From: Kiloniellaceae bacterium
GTDB lineage: Bacteria > Pseudomonadota > Alphaproteobacteria > Kiloniellales > J153
Assembly: GCA_021776115.1 (NCBI GenBank)
Contig: JAJFGN010000036.1
Span: 1 to 39,198, forward strand
DNA: 39,198 bases
Reading direction: 5' to 3'
Part shown: positions 26,123 to 35,051 of the stretch, piece by piece
Numbering within the stretch: the stretch's first letter is position 1
Layout: every line of letters starts with the position of its first letter
The notes under the pieces: generated by a model
Told to the model about the DNA's origin: nothing
The model's database searches: none
What the model saw: the letters and a program-made list of their open reading frames with translations, nothing else
Program-made: the position numbers and the translations under genes

Positions 26123-26245
26123 AAGGCTCCAGCCCACCATCGCGCCTGGGAATAACCTAAAATCCGACCCGCGTTAGGGGAGCCTTAACTGCCAAGGCAG
26201 AGGCTCGCCGGGTGCGCCGGGAAGGCGCTGTGTTAGGTTCGGGAC

Positions 26246-26959
26246 ATGTCAGCTAGAGAGCAAGTCGGGCACCATGCTGTGCCTTTGGCGGAAGCCGCCA
26301 CCCGGCTGGGCCTGACCAGCGATGCGCTGCGCATGCGTATCCGGCGCGGAAAGGCCAATGGTTTCAAGCGCGGCGGCCAGGTTTACGTTTGGCTCCAGGA
26401 AGATGCCTTCGGGACGCCGCCGGTGGAGGCCGCGCGCGCCGGCGCGTCGCCTGGCAATCACCCCTCTCCCTCATCTTCAACCGAGCGCGACCCCTGGCCG
26501 ATGGTGGTCGAGGTTCAGAAGGACGAGATCGCGCGCCTGATTCAAGAGACCGAGCGCCTGAACGCCCGTCTGGACCGGCACCTCGACGAGGTCAAGGAAA
26601 TGCGCCAGATGCTGCAACGAGAACAAGTTCTCCGCCAGCAGGAGCAATCCCTACGCCGGGACGTCCAACGGCTTCTCGACCGCCTGATTGCACACCCTGC
26701 GCTTTTGGGCTCCCGCTGGACGGCGGCCCGGCCCGAGCCCACACACCCGGCCGAGCGTCCCACGGAAACCGGCAAGCAGGCGGGGCCGCCGGCGGGGTCG
26801 CGGCCGCCGTCAGACCCAGGTATGCACGACGAGAACATCGCCCTGGCCGAGATGTTAAAAGAAATCGGGCAATCCTTGCGCGAGATGGAAGCGCGGGACA
26901 TGGCGGGCCCCGACGTCTCGCCGGAAAAACCGCCCGGCGAAAGCGAGAATGAATCGTAA
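26246..26959 (+). CDS. HTH and coiled-coil protein of unknown function
   Basis: This is a 237-residue protein. Residues 13-48 (LAEAATRLGLTSDALRMRIRRGKANGFKRG) form a helix-turn-helix of the excisionase/MerR-like kind. Residues about 85-160 are a strongly charged coiled coil (EIARLIQETERLNARLDRHLDEVKEMRQML). A Pro-rich linker and a short helix near the C-terminus (ENIALAEMLKEIGQSLREME) follow. The layout suggests a DNA-binding scaffold or partition-like protein, but I do not recognise the family. The ribosome binding site is weak. It lies between the M23 peptidase and the glutamate dehydrogenase gene, on the same strand. Confidence 0.7.
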   Translation: MSAREQVGHHAVPLAEAATRLGLTSDALRMRIRRGKANGFKRGGQVYVWLQEDAFGTPPVEAARAGASPGNHPSPSSSTERDPWPMVVEVQKDEIARLIQETERLNARLDRHLDEVKEMRQMLQREQVLRQQEQSLRRDVQRLLDRLIAHPALLGSRWTAARPEPTHPAERPTETGKQAGPPAGSRPPSDPGMHDENIALAEMLKEIGQSLREMEARDMAGPDVSPEKPPGESENES

Positions 26960-27148
26960 CGGACGGAAAACGCGAACCGCCCCAGCGACGCCAATCCAGA
27001 CGACGGCGTTGCGAGGCGATCAATTCTCCCCATCATATCGCAAATAGGGTAGCGTCCCCAAACGGCTCGGCTCGTTGCGGTCAAAACCTGCGACCGGAAA
27101 ACCCAGAGGGGCCGAGCGCCCAATGCGAATTCTACAAGGCGGATCACC

Positions 27149-30100
27149 ATGACGGCGAAGGCGGAACAACTAAAAGCGGAATTAATCGATAAGGTCGCCG
27201 GGAGCGCGCACGAGCGGCTCGACGCGGTGCGTGCGCCCCTTGCGGACCGCTTTATCCGGCAATTCTACGCACACGTTCCGCCCGACGATGTTCTCAAAGA
27301 ACATCCAGACAATCTCTATGGCGCGGCGCTCACGCTGTGGAATCTCGGGCAATCCCGCGAAACCGGCAGCGCCGAGGTCAGGGTTCACAATCCCCGCCCG
27401 GAGGAGCAGGGTTGGCGGTCCTCGCACACCATCGTTGAGATCGTTAACGACGACATGCCGTTTCTGGTCGATTCGGTAACAGCCGAACTAAGTAGGCTTG
27501 GCGTCGAGGTCTACCTAGTGATCCATCCGATCGTTCGCCTCACGCGCAAGCCAAGCGGCAAATTCGCTGAACTCTTCGACCCCGAAACCGCCGGCGACGA
27601 GGTGCCGCGCGAATCCTTCATGCACGTTCAGATCAGTGAGCAGCCTTCCGAGCGCCATCAAGAAATCCGCGACCGTCTCAAGGCGGTGCTGAGCGACGTG
27701 CGGGCCGCGGTCGAGGATTGGCGCGACATGCGCGATCGCCTGAGCGAAACGCTTCAGGACCTGCAATCTTCGCCACCCTCTCTGCCCGCCGAGGAAATCG
27801 AGGAGGGCATTGCCTTCCTGCAATGGATGGGCAACGACCATTTCACTTTTCTTGGGTGCCGCCAGTACAGCTTCGAGGGTGAGGGCGATGATGCTGTCGC
27901 GCGCGTTCTTCCCGATAGCGGCCGCGGTATCTTGCGCGATGAACAGGTATCGGTCTTCGACGGCCTGCGAAACCTGGGCGCCTTGCCGGCGGACGTGCGC
28001 GATTTCGTCACCCAACCCGTGTTGCTTCGATGCACAAAGGCCAACCGGCGCTCCACCGTGCACCGTCCCGTGCACATGGATACCGTGGCCATTAAGTGCT
28101 TCGACGATAGGGGGCGGGCCACCGGCGAACGTCTGTTCATCGGCCTTTTTACCTCGGTTGCTTATTCGCGTTCGCCGCGCGCCATCCCGCTCTTGCGGCA
28201 AAAGCTCAATCGCGTTGCCGAGCGCGCCGGGTTCCTGCCGAACAGCCATGACGGCAAGGCCTTGATGCACATCCTGGAGACATTTCCGCGCGACGAGCTG
28301 TTCCAAATCGGCGTGGGCGAGTTGCTCGACATGGCGATGGGCATTTTGAATTTGCAGGAACGCCAACGCATCGCGCTCTTCGTGCGCCGCGATCACTTCG
28401 AACGCTTTGTCTCCTGTCTCGTGTTTGTGCCGCGCGACCGATACGACACCGTGCTTCGTCTGCGACTCCAAGGTATTTTGGCCGAGGCTTACGAAGGTGA
28501 GGTGGTGGCCTTTACGACGCATTTGACGGACGCCGTGCTGGCCCGAATTCATCTGATCGTCAAGACGACGCGCGGCAAAGTGCCAGACGTCGATCAAGCG
28601 GCGCTTGAGTCCGCGCTTATCGAGGCTGGCAGATCTTGGTCCGACCGTTTGCGGCAGGCCCTGATCGAAGACCGGGGCGAGGAACAGGGCCTGCGGTTGC
28701 TGCATCGCTATGCTCAGGCTTTTCCACCCAACTATCTCAGTAACTTTAACGAACAGGCCGCGGTCTTCGACATTGCCCGGGTTGAGCAGTCGCTGAACAC
28801 CAGTCACTTGGCGACGAATCTGTACCGCCCGATCGAAGCCAAGGACGACGAGATCCGATTTAAGATCTACGTCGACGGCGCGCCGGTCCCCTTGTCCGAC
28901 ATTCTGCCCATGCTCGAAAACATGGGCCTTAAGGTTATCAGCGAAATTCCTTACGACGTGCAACCCGCGGGTGCCGAACGCCCGGTCTGGATGCACGATT
29001 TCGCGATGCGCACGCAGGGCGGCGCGACAATCGATGTCGCGGCGGTCAAGGACGCTTTCCACGAGGCGTTTGCGAAAGTTTGGCGCGGCGAAATAGAAAA
29101 CGACGGGTTCAACAGACTGGTATTGCACGCCGGGTTGCGCGCGCGCGAGGTCATGGTCTTGCGCGCCTATTCCAAATACCTGCGCCAAGCGGCGATCCCC
29201 TTCAGTCAGGCTTACATGGAACAAACCTTGTCGCAGAATCCGCTTATCGCGCGGCGACTCGTGGACCTGTTCCTGACGCGATTCGCAAAAGAGGAAGGCG
29301 CGGCCAAGACCGGCGAACCGGCCGAGATAATCGCCGAGATAGAATCCGCGCTCGAAGACGTCAGCAACCTCGATGACGATCGGATCGTTCGCCGCTTTCT
29401 CAATTGCATCGAATCCACCTTGCGCACCAACTTCGCGCAGAAGGATCCGGACGGGCAGCCTAAGTCTTATCTTTCTTTGAAATTCGATTCGCAAAATTTG
29501 GAGGAGCTTCCCGCGCCCCGGCCGTTTCGCGAAATTTTCGTTTACAGCCCCCGCGTCGAGGGTGTGCACCTGCGCTTCGGCATGGTCGCGCGCGGCGGGT
29601 TGCGCTGGTCCGATAGGCGCGAGGATTTCCGTACCGAGATACTGGGTCTGGTCAAGGCGCAGCAAGTCAAGAACGCGGTCATCATTCCGGTCGGTTCAAA
29701 AGGCGGTTTCGTGCTCAAGCAAGCGCCCGCGCCCGAGGCGGGACGGGAAGCGCTGCTGGAGGAAGGGATCGCGTGCTATAGAATGTTCATTGCCGGCCTT
29801 CTCGACATCACCGACAACCTGGTCTCGGGCGAGCTGGTGCCGCCGAGCGATGTCGTGCGCCGCGACGGCGACGATCCCTATCTGGTGGTCGCGGCCGACA
29901 AGGGGACTGCCACCTTCTCCGACATCGCAAACGCGGTGTCGGCCGACTACGGTTTCTGGCTGGACGATGCCTTTGCCTCCGGCGGCTCTGCCGGCTACGA
30001 CCACAAAAAGATGGCGATCACCGCCCGCGGCGCCTGGGAATGTGTGAAGCATCACTTCCGGGAAATCGGGAAGGATATCCAGAGCCAGGACTTCACGGTC

Positions 30101-31993
30101 ATTGGCGTCGGCGATATGTCGGGCGACGTCTTCGGCAATGGCATGCTTCTGTCCAAGCACATTGCTTTGCTCGGCGCCTTCAATCACATGCACATCTTCA
30201 TCGATCCGGATCCGGATCCGGAGGTTAGCTGGCTTGAGCGGCAACGCCTGTTCAATCTGCCCCGCTCCGGCTGGAGCGACTACGACGCGAAGTTGATTTC
30301 CAAGGGTGGCGGCATATTCGAGCGCAAGGCGAAGTCGATTCCCGTCTCGCCCGAAATGAAGCGGTGTTTCGGATTGGACAAAGACAAGGTCACGCCGAAC
30401 GAGTTGATGAAGGCCATGTTGACAACCAACATCGAGCTGCTGTGGTTCGGCGGCATCGGAACCTATGTCAAGGCGAGCCATGAAACCAATCTCGACGCCG
30501 GCGACAGGGCCAACGATGCGATCCGGGTTAATGGCCAAGATCTGAAAGCCAAGGTGGTCGGCGAAGGCGCCAATCTGGGCATGACCCAGAGAGGCCGAAT
30601 CGAATTCTCGCTCGCCGGCGGGCACCTCAACACCGATTCCATCGATAATTCGGCCGGGGTCGATTGTTCCGACCACGAGGTCAACATCAAGATCCTGCTT
30701 GGCGACGTCGTCGCGGCGGGCGACATGACGCGCAAGCAACGCGACGCCTTGCTCGTCGAGATGACCGACGAGGTTGCCGATCTGGTCTTGCGCGACAACT
30801 ATTTGCAAAGCGGGTCGATCTCGGTCACCAGCAGTCTTGGCGTGCATCTGCTCGACCGCTTGGCGCGTTACATGCGCACGCTCGAGAAGACCGGGCGTCT
30901 CGACCGCGCCATCGAGTACCTGCCCGACGATGAGGTTATCGCCGAGCGCGCGGCGGCCGGTATCGGTTTGTGCCGTCCCGAGCTCGCGGTCACCTTGTCC
31001 TATGCCAAGATCACGCTTTACGACGAATTGCTGTCCTCGGATTTGCCGGACGATCCCTACACGGCGCGGGATCTCACGAACTATTTCCCCAAACCCCTGC
31101 GCGAACGGTTTAAAGACCAGATCGCCCGGCACCGGCTGCGCCGGGAAATCGTGGCCACCGTCGTCACCAACGACATCGTCAACAGGGCCGGCATCACCTT
31201 CGTCCACGAGGTGAAGGAAAAGTCGGGCATGCCCACCGCCGATGTTGCGCGCGCCTACACGATCAGCCGCGAGGTCTTCGGCATGCGCGCGCTCTACGCG
31301 CAGATCGAAGCGCTGGACAATCAAGTGCCCGCCACTGTCCAGACGGTGATGCAGACCGAGTGCGGACGTTTGATCGAGCGCGGTACGGTGTGGTTTCTGC
31401 GCCAAGCCACCTTCCCGCTCGATATCGAAGGCGAGGTTGCCGCCTATGCGCAGGAAGTCGCCCGCATTGGGGCGAACCTGCATAACCTGCTGCAGGAGAC
31501 GGACCGTAATCTCCTGGCGGAGCGGGTTGCGAACCTAACGTCCTCGGGCGTGCCGGAGGAGTTGGCGCAACGAATCGCCAGCTTGCCGCTGCTCTACGCC
31601 GCATGCGATATCGTGCGTATTGCGCGCGGCGGGTCCCTGGGCGGCCTCGACGTCGGCAAATCCTATTTTGCCATCGGTGGGCGCTTCGGTTTCGACTGGC
31701 TGCGCAGCGCGGCCGGCCGCCTGCCCAGCGATAGCGCTTGGGATAAGCTGGCGGTGACCGCCATCGTCGACGATCTCTATGGGCATCAAGGCGAACTGAC
31801 ATCGCGCGTTGTCAACGGCGGCGCCAAGAACCTGGATTCGCCGGAAGAAATCATCAACGCTTGGGCCGACGGGCGCCGCCCCCTGGTCGCGCGGACCGAC
31901 CAACTCCTCGGCGAGCTGCAAGCCGTGGGAACCCCGGATCTTGCCATGCTCGCGGTCGCGAACCGGCAACTACGCGCCATGGTCGATAGCTAA
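27149..31993 (+). CDS. gdhZ: NAD-specific glutamate dehydrogenase, large (about 180 kDa) type
   Basis: This enzyme oxidatively deaminates glutamate to 2-oxoglutarate and ammonia with NAD, a catabolic enzyme in the cytoplasm. The 1614 residues match the length of the L180 class (Caulobacter GdhZ is about 1600). The N-terminal half is regulatory. The catalytic core begins near residue 816 with GGLRWSDRREDFRTEILGLV and continues with KAQQVKNAVIIPVGSKGGFVLK. The dinucleotide-binding region, including VIGVGDMSGDVFGNGM, follows. The C-terminal helical part completes the family profile. GGCGGA precedes the ATG. It is monocistronic, with a weak terminator behind it and a convergent neighbour. This class is also called gdhB in pseudomonads. 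Confidence 0.96.
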   Translation: MTAKAEQLKAELIDKVAGSAHERLDAVRAPLADRFIRQFYAHVPPDDVLKEHPDNLYGAALTLWNLGQSRETGSAEVRVHNPRPEEQGWRSSHTIVEIVNDDMPFLVDSVTAELSRLGVEVYLVIHPIVRLTRKPSGKFAELFDPETAGDEVPRESFMHVQISEQPSERHQEIRDRLKAVLSDVRAAVEDWRDMRDRLSETLQDLQSSPPSLPAEEIEEGIAFLQWMGNDHFTFLGCRQYSFEGEGDDAVARVLPDSGRGILRDEQVSVFDGLRNLGALPADVRDFVTQPVLLRCTKANRRSTVHRPVHMDTVAIKCFDDRGRATGERLFIGLFTSVAYSRSPRAIPLLRQKLNRVAERAGFLPNSHDGKALMHILETFPRDELFQIGVGELLDMAMGILNLQERQRIALFVRRDHFERFVSCLVFVPRDRYDTVLRLRLQGILAEAYEGEVVAFTTHLTDAVLARIHLIVKTTRGKVPDVDQAALESALIEAGRSWSDRLRQALIEDRGEEQGLRLLHRYAQAFPPNYLSNFNEQAAVFDIARVEQSLNTSHLATNLYRPIEAKDDEIRFKIYVDGAPVPLSDILPMLENMGLKVISEIPYDVQPAGAERPVWMHDFAMRTQGGATIDVAAVKDAFHEAFAKVWRGEIENDGFNRLVLHAGLRAREVMVLRAYSKYLRQAAIPFSQAYMEQTLSQNPLIARRLVDLFLTRFAKEEGAAKTGEPAEIIAEIESALEDVSNLDDDRIVRRFLNCIESTLRTNFAQKDPDGQPKSYLSLKFDSQNLEELPAPRPFREIFVYSPRVEGVHLRFGMVARGGLRWSDRREDFRTEILGLVKAQQVKNAVIIPVGSKGGFVLKQAPAPEAGREALLEEGIACYRMFIAGLLDITDNLVSGELVPPSDVVRRDGDDPYLVVAADKGTATFSDIANAVSADYGFWLDDAFASGGSAGYDHKKMAITARGAWECVKHHFREIGKDIQSQDFTVIGVGDMSGDVFGNGMLLSKHIALLGAFNHMHIFIDPDPDPEVSWLERQRLFNLPRSGWSDYDAKLISKGGGIFERKAKSIPVSPEMKRCFGLDKDKVTPNELMKAMLTTNIELLWFGGIGTYVKASHETNLDAGDRANDAIRVNGQDLKAKVVGEGANLGMTQRGRIEFSLAGGHLNTDSIDNSAGVDCSDHEVNIKILLGDVVAAGDMTRKQRDALLVEMTDEVADLVLRDNYLQSGSISVTSSLGVHLLDRLARYMRTLEKTGRLDRAIEYLPDDEVIAERAAAGIGLCRPELAVTLSYAKITLYDELLSSDLPDDPYTARDLTNYFPKPLRERFKDQIARHRLRREIVATVVTNDIVNRAGITFVHEVKEKSGMPTADVARAYTISREVFGMRALYAQIEALDNQVPATVQTVMQTECGRLIERGTVWFLRQATFPLDIEGEVAAYAQEVARIGANLHNLLQETDRNLLAERVANLTSSGVPEELAQRIASLPLLYAACDIVRIARGGSLGGLDVGKSYFAIGGRFGFDWLRSAAGRLPSDSAWDKLAVTAIVDDLYGHQGELTSRVVNGGAKNLDSPEEIINAWADGRRPLVARTDQLLGELQAVGTPDLAMLAVANRQLRAMVDS

Positions 31994-32020
31994 GAATGAC
32001 AATAAGCCGGGTTACCGACG

Positions 32021-32041
32021 CCGATTTCAATCGGTTTTCTT
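32021..32041 (+). terminator. Weak terminator after the glutamate dehydrogenase gene
   Basis: CCGAT and ATCGG form a 5-bp stem around TTCA, followed by TTTTCTT, 28 bp behind the stop codon. The stem is short, so efficiency is uncertain. Confidence 0.45.
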
Positions 32042-32111
32042 GGCACGACAACCAGGTCCAGGGGACTGGTCTCTTAGCAGAAGCTATCGCCCCTGCAGCG
32101 GGCGAAACTCC

Positions 32112-32426
32112 TTAAGCTAACTTGACCGCGGTGCCGCTCGCGCTGACCATGAGCATGGAGTCGCCGACCGTCTCGTAGTCCAAGTCGACCGCCAGGACGG
32201 CATTCGCGCCCAGGGCTTGGGCCTCGGCCACCATGTCCTCAATCGCCGCCTCCTTGGCGCCCTTTAGAGCCTTCTCGTAGCCCCCGGCGCGTCCGCCGAC
32301 GATATCGCGCACCCGGGCGAACAAATCGCGGAACATATTGGCGCCGACAATGGCGTCGCCGCTAACGATACCCAGGTATTCCGCGGTCTGCCGTCCGGCG
32401 ATCTCATTCGTGGTCACGATCAGCAT
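32112..32426 (-). CDS. ybjQ: YbjQ family protein (UPF0145)
   Basis: This is a 104-residue protein closely matching E. coli YbjQ, a family of unknown function that forms pentameric assemblies. The core GIVSGDAIVGANMFRDLFARVRDIVGGRAGGYEK is followed by ALGANAVLAVDLDYETVGDSMLMVSASGTAVKL, both diagnostic. The ATG at 32424-32426 (MLIVTTNEIAG) matches the family start and has GGGGGA just upstream. An ATG seven codons earlier is also in frame. It is convergent with the glutamate dehydrogenase gene. Confidence 0.92.
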   Translation of the reverse strand: MLIVTTNEIAGRQTAEYLGIVSGDAIVGANMFRDLFARVRDIVGGRAGGYEKALKGAKEAAIEDMVAEAQALGANAVLAVDLDYETVGDSMLMVSASGTAVKLA

Positions 32427-32475
32427 AAATCCCCCGTAGGTTTCCATGGGCGTTGCAGCTTATGAGCGAGCCTGG

Positions 32476-32812
32476 ATGCCACCAATTTCTGTTCCACCAC
32501 ACTAGCGCCTAGTGTCCTGGAACTGAAGTTCGCATCCTAATTCACTGCCGTCATCCCGGACGTTAGAGCCTGCCCCCGACTGGATCGGGGGTGAGCCCGA
32601 AAATCCAACGATTTTCGGGAGGCGAGCCTTACGATCCGGGATCCATGTATCCGCCTGTCCGACGCCCGGATTGCGGCGCGATGGATCCCGGATCGCTGAC
32701 TTTCCTTACCAAATCAGGCCCCCGCTTTCGCGAGGGCATGGATTTGGACGAAAGTCGTGTCCGGGATGACGGGGAGAACTTAATGCCACCAATCTCTGTT
32801 CCACCTCACTAG
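32476..32812. mobile_element. Multi-hairpin non-coding repeat element (MITE-like), flanked by direct repeats
   Basis: The flanking 30-bp direct repeats are 32476-32505 and 32783-32812 (ATGCCACCAAT onwards, two mismatches). Inside are terminal inverted repeats CCGTCATCCCGGA at 32548-32560 and TCCGGGATGACGG at 32760-32772. A 14-bp inverted repeat GATCCGGGATCCAT lies at 32633-32646 with its complement at 32681-32694. Smaller hairpins include CCCCCGA/TCGGGGG and CCCGAAAAT/ATTTTCGGG. No credible protein is encoded. Repeats with GTCATCCCGGA termini are common between genes in alphaproteobacteria. Non-autonomous mobility is inferred from the structure. Confidence 0.65.
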
Positions 32813-32879
32813 GCGTAACCGGGGGAAAGGCTGTTTTTTCGACGCGCGGTGCCGCGCCGCTCATGCGCGGCGCCCTGGT

Positions 32880-33060
32880 ATTGGGATGAAATGCCCTAGT
32901 TATATTAGGGCATAATGACCATATGTGGAGTAACTAGGGCTAAATAACCTAGCTTAATCATATTAGTCAACTATATATTAGAATTAAGCAAAGATAATTC
33001 TCCATATACTGTGTTTTTCATTGTGTTTTTCTTTGATTGGTGTATGCTGTGTCCGAGTTT
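32880..33060. other. AT-rich intergenic island with palindromes
   Basis: About 180 bp of strongly AT-rich DNA stands in GC-rich surroundings. It holds a perfect 8-bp inverted repeat, ATGCCCTA (32891-32898) and TAGGGCAT (32906-32913). Related words CTAGTTATATTAG, TAACTAGGG and AACCTAG follow, and TGTGTTTTTC is repeated at 33010-33019 and 33022-33031. With the repeat element it makes up the 797-bp gene-free stretch 32427-33223. A promoter for the downstream small gene is likely somewhere here, but I cannot pick one with confidence. Confidence 0.55.
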
Positions 33061-33223
33061 ATAGCGTGAAAGGTTAATCGCGCAGATGGCCTAACGCTGG
33101 ACCAGGAAACGCAGTTGGGATCGCGGGCCGGGACATAGGAATACGGTTTGATTCGCCTCTCCCGTATCCATCTTGGCCGGCGATCCCGAACTTTAGAAGT
33201 TTAGAGATCGACGGAGGACGACC

Positions 33224-33532
33224 ATGACCGATGTTGCGCTCACCCCGATCGCTTTCGCGAACCAGACACTTGAGACAGCCAGTTCCGGCTCGATCCCCGC
33301 CGTCATTGGCGCGGTGGGCGCCGGCCTCGGACTCCTTGCGTTGACGCCCTTCATGGCCCCGGCCAGCGTGCCCATGAGCGTGCTGGGAATGGTCTTGGCC
33401 CGGCGCAGCCGGAACTGGCTGGCCATGTCGCTCGGCGGTCTGGGTATCGTCATGGCCTTATCGGCCCTTCTTCAATCGGGCGAGTTTTGGGTTCTCTTCG
33501 CAACGGTGTTCTCAAGTTTGAAGTTTATTTAA
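33224..33532 (+). CDS. Small hydrophobic membrane protein, unknown function
   Basis: This is a 102-residue protein that I do not recognise. After about 22 polar residues come hydrophobic segments at about 24-45 (PAVIGAVGAGLGLLALTPFM), 66-84 (LAMSLGGLGIVMALSALLQ) and 88-102 (WVLFATVFSSLKFI), giving two or three membrane helices joined by a RRSRNW turn. A strong ribosome binding site GGAGG lies six bases before the ATG, which argues for a real gene. It follows an AT-rich island and is followed by a strong hairpin with a T-tract, so it is probably its own transcription unit. Confidence 0.72.
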   Translation: MTDVALTPIAFANQTLETASSGSIPAVIGAVGAGLGLLALTPFMAPASVPMSVLGMVLARRSRNWLAMSLGGLGIVMALSALLQSGEFWVLFATVFSSLKFI

Positions 33533-33571
33533 GCGCGCATCTTGATCTCGAGTCGTCATCACTGATACCGG

Positions 33572-33672
33572 CCTCCAACTTGCACCATCCACTGAAGCAT
33601 CATCCCCACGTTGGAGGTTGAGCCCCGCACCGGTCGAAAGACCGGGCGGTTGGCTCAACCCGCCCCCTTTTT
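33572..33672 (+). terminator. Terminator or structured RNA: two hairpins and T-tract
   Basis: The main hairpin pairs GGTTGAGCC (33616-33624) with GGCTCAACC (33652-33660), then CCGC with GCGG and CCGGTC with GACCGG. It is capped by a GAAA tetraloop, about 19 base pairs in all, with TTTTT at 33668-33672. A second pairing, CCTCCAAC (33572-33579) with GTTGGAGG (33610-33617), overlaps the first two bases of the main stem. It lies 84 bp after the small membrane protein and 65 bp before the MFS gene. It may simply terminate the former. The size and competing stem also fit a regulatory RNA or attenuator. Confidence 0.6.
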
Positions 33673-33736
33673 CTTGTCTCTACTCCCCTAATTCCGGCTA
33701 TCCCTGGCGACTGGAACATGCCATGACCCGGGGGTC

Positions 33737-35032
33737 ATGAGCCTTGCGCCAGAATCACACGCCGCCCACCCGCCGCCCGCAGACCGCCGCGCGGTTCTGA
33801 GCTGGTGTCTCTACGACTGGGCCAACTCTAGTTACCCGACGGTCATCGTCACCTTTGTCATTGCCGCCTATTTCACGACCACACTAAGCGCCGATCCACA
33901 AACGGGCACGGCGATGTGGGGCACGGCACTGTCGCTTTCCGGCTTGGCGGTCGCCTTGCTTGCACCGGTCCTGGGCGCGTTCGCCGACCAGGCCGGCCGG
34001 CGCAAGCCTTGGATCGCCGGCTTCGCCGCGATCGCGGCCATAAGCGCCTGCGGGCTTTGGTGGGTTAAGCCGGATCCGGCCTATGCGCTCTTGGCGCTCG
34101 GTCTCGTGGCGCTCGGCAACGGCGCCTTTGAGTTCGGTCAGGTCTTTTACAATTCGATGCTGCCGGAGATCGCCACTCGTGAGCGTCTTGGCCGCGTCTC
34201 GGGTTGGGCGTGGGGCTTGGGTTATGCGGGCGGTCTAACTTGCCTGGCGCTGGTTCTGATTCTGTTCGTGAAGGATGAGGGCGCGCTCATCCCTCTGGAC
34301 AGAACGGCGGCCGAGCACGTGCGAATCGCGGGACCCTTCGTCGGCCTGTGGTTCATGCTCTTCGCCCTGCCCCTATTTCTGTACACCCCGGATGCGCCCG
34401 CCCGGCCAATCGCGATGTCCGCCGCTTTAGCGGCGGGCTTGCGCAGCCTCTGGACGACCTTGCGCGCCCTGCCCAAGCAGCAAGGCACGATCGGGCGCTT
34501 CCTTCTTGCCCGCATGCTCTACACGGACGGCCTGAACACCCTGTTCGCTTTCGGCGGCGTCTACGCCGCCGGGACCTTCGCTATGTCTTTCCAAGACATC
34601 CTCGTGTTCGGCATCCTGCTTAACGTCGCTGCGGGTCTGGGAGCGGTCGCGTTTTCTTGGGTCGACGACATAATCGGGGCCAAACGCACCATCGTCATAT
34701 CGCTCATAGGCCTGCTCGGCGCGGGAACCGGGATTCTGTTGGTCGAATCGCAGACCGCCTTTACCGCCCTGGGTTGCGTTATCGGCGTTTTCATCGGCCC
34801 GGCCCAATCCGCCAGCCGCTCGATGATGGCGCGCCTGGCGCCGGTGGAGGCCCGCGCCGAAGTCTTCGGTCTTTATGCTCTGTCCGGCAAGGCGACCGCC
34901 TTCGCCGGCCCGGCCCTGGTCGGCTGGATCACCCTGGTGGCCGACAGCCAACGTGTCGGCATGGCGGTCATCCTGGCGTTTTTCCTAGCCGGGTTAATCC
35001 TGCTTCTGCCGCTACGCGATCGTGCCGCCTGA
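33737..35032 (+). CDS. UMF1-type MFS transporter
   Basis: This is an inner-membrane transporter of 431 residues with about twelve hydrophobic segments. The N-terminus SWCLYDWANSSYPTVIVTFVIAAYF is the signature of the UMF1 family (Atg22-like major facilitator proteins). The MFS loop GAFADQAGRRKPWIAG lies between helices 2 and 3. PAQSASRSMMARLAPVEARAEVFGLYALSGKATAFAGP in the C-terminal half is also typical. The substrate is unknown. The ATG follows GGGGGT closely. The long hairpin upstream either isolates it from the preceding gene or regulates it. Confidence 0.9.
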   Translation: MSLAPESHAAHPPPADRRAVLSWCLYDWANSSYPTVIVTFVIAAYFTTTLSADPQTGTAMWGTALSLSGLAVALLAPVLGAFADQAGRRKPWIAGFAAIAAISACGLWWVKPDPAYALLALGLVALGNGAFEFGQVFYNSMLPEIATRERLGRVSGWAWGLGYAGGLTCLALVLILFVKDEGALIPLDRTAAEHVRIAGPFVGLWFMLFALPLFLYTPDAPARPIAMSAALAAGLRSLWTTLRALPKQQGTIGRFLLARMLYTDGLNTLFAFGGVYAAGTFAMSFQDILVFGILLNVAAGLGAVAFSWVDDIIGAKRTIVISLIGLLGAGTGILLVESQTAFTALGCVIGVFIGPAQSASRSMMARLAPVEARAEVFGLYALSGKATAFAGPALVGWITLVADSQRVGMAVILAFFLAGLILLLPLRDRAA

Positions 35033-35051
35033 CGGTTTACCGGGAGACCGT

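Noticed and set aside
27515-31483. Very long minus-strand open frames inside the glutamate dehydrogenase gene
   Set aside because: GC-rich codon bias leaves the antisense frame open; the translations show no recognisable domain while the plus strand encodes a full known enzyme.
32591-32812. 73-codon open frame inside the repeat element
   Set aside because: It lies wholly within inverted and direct repeats, has no ribosome binding site, and its translation simply follows the hairpins.
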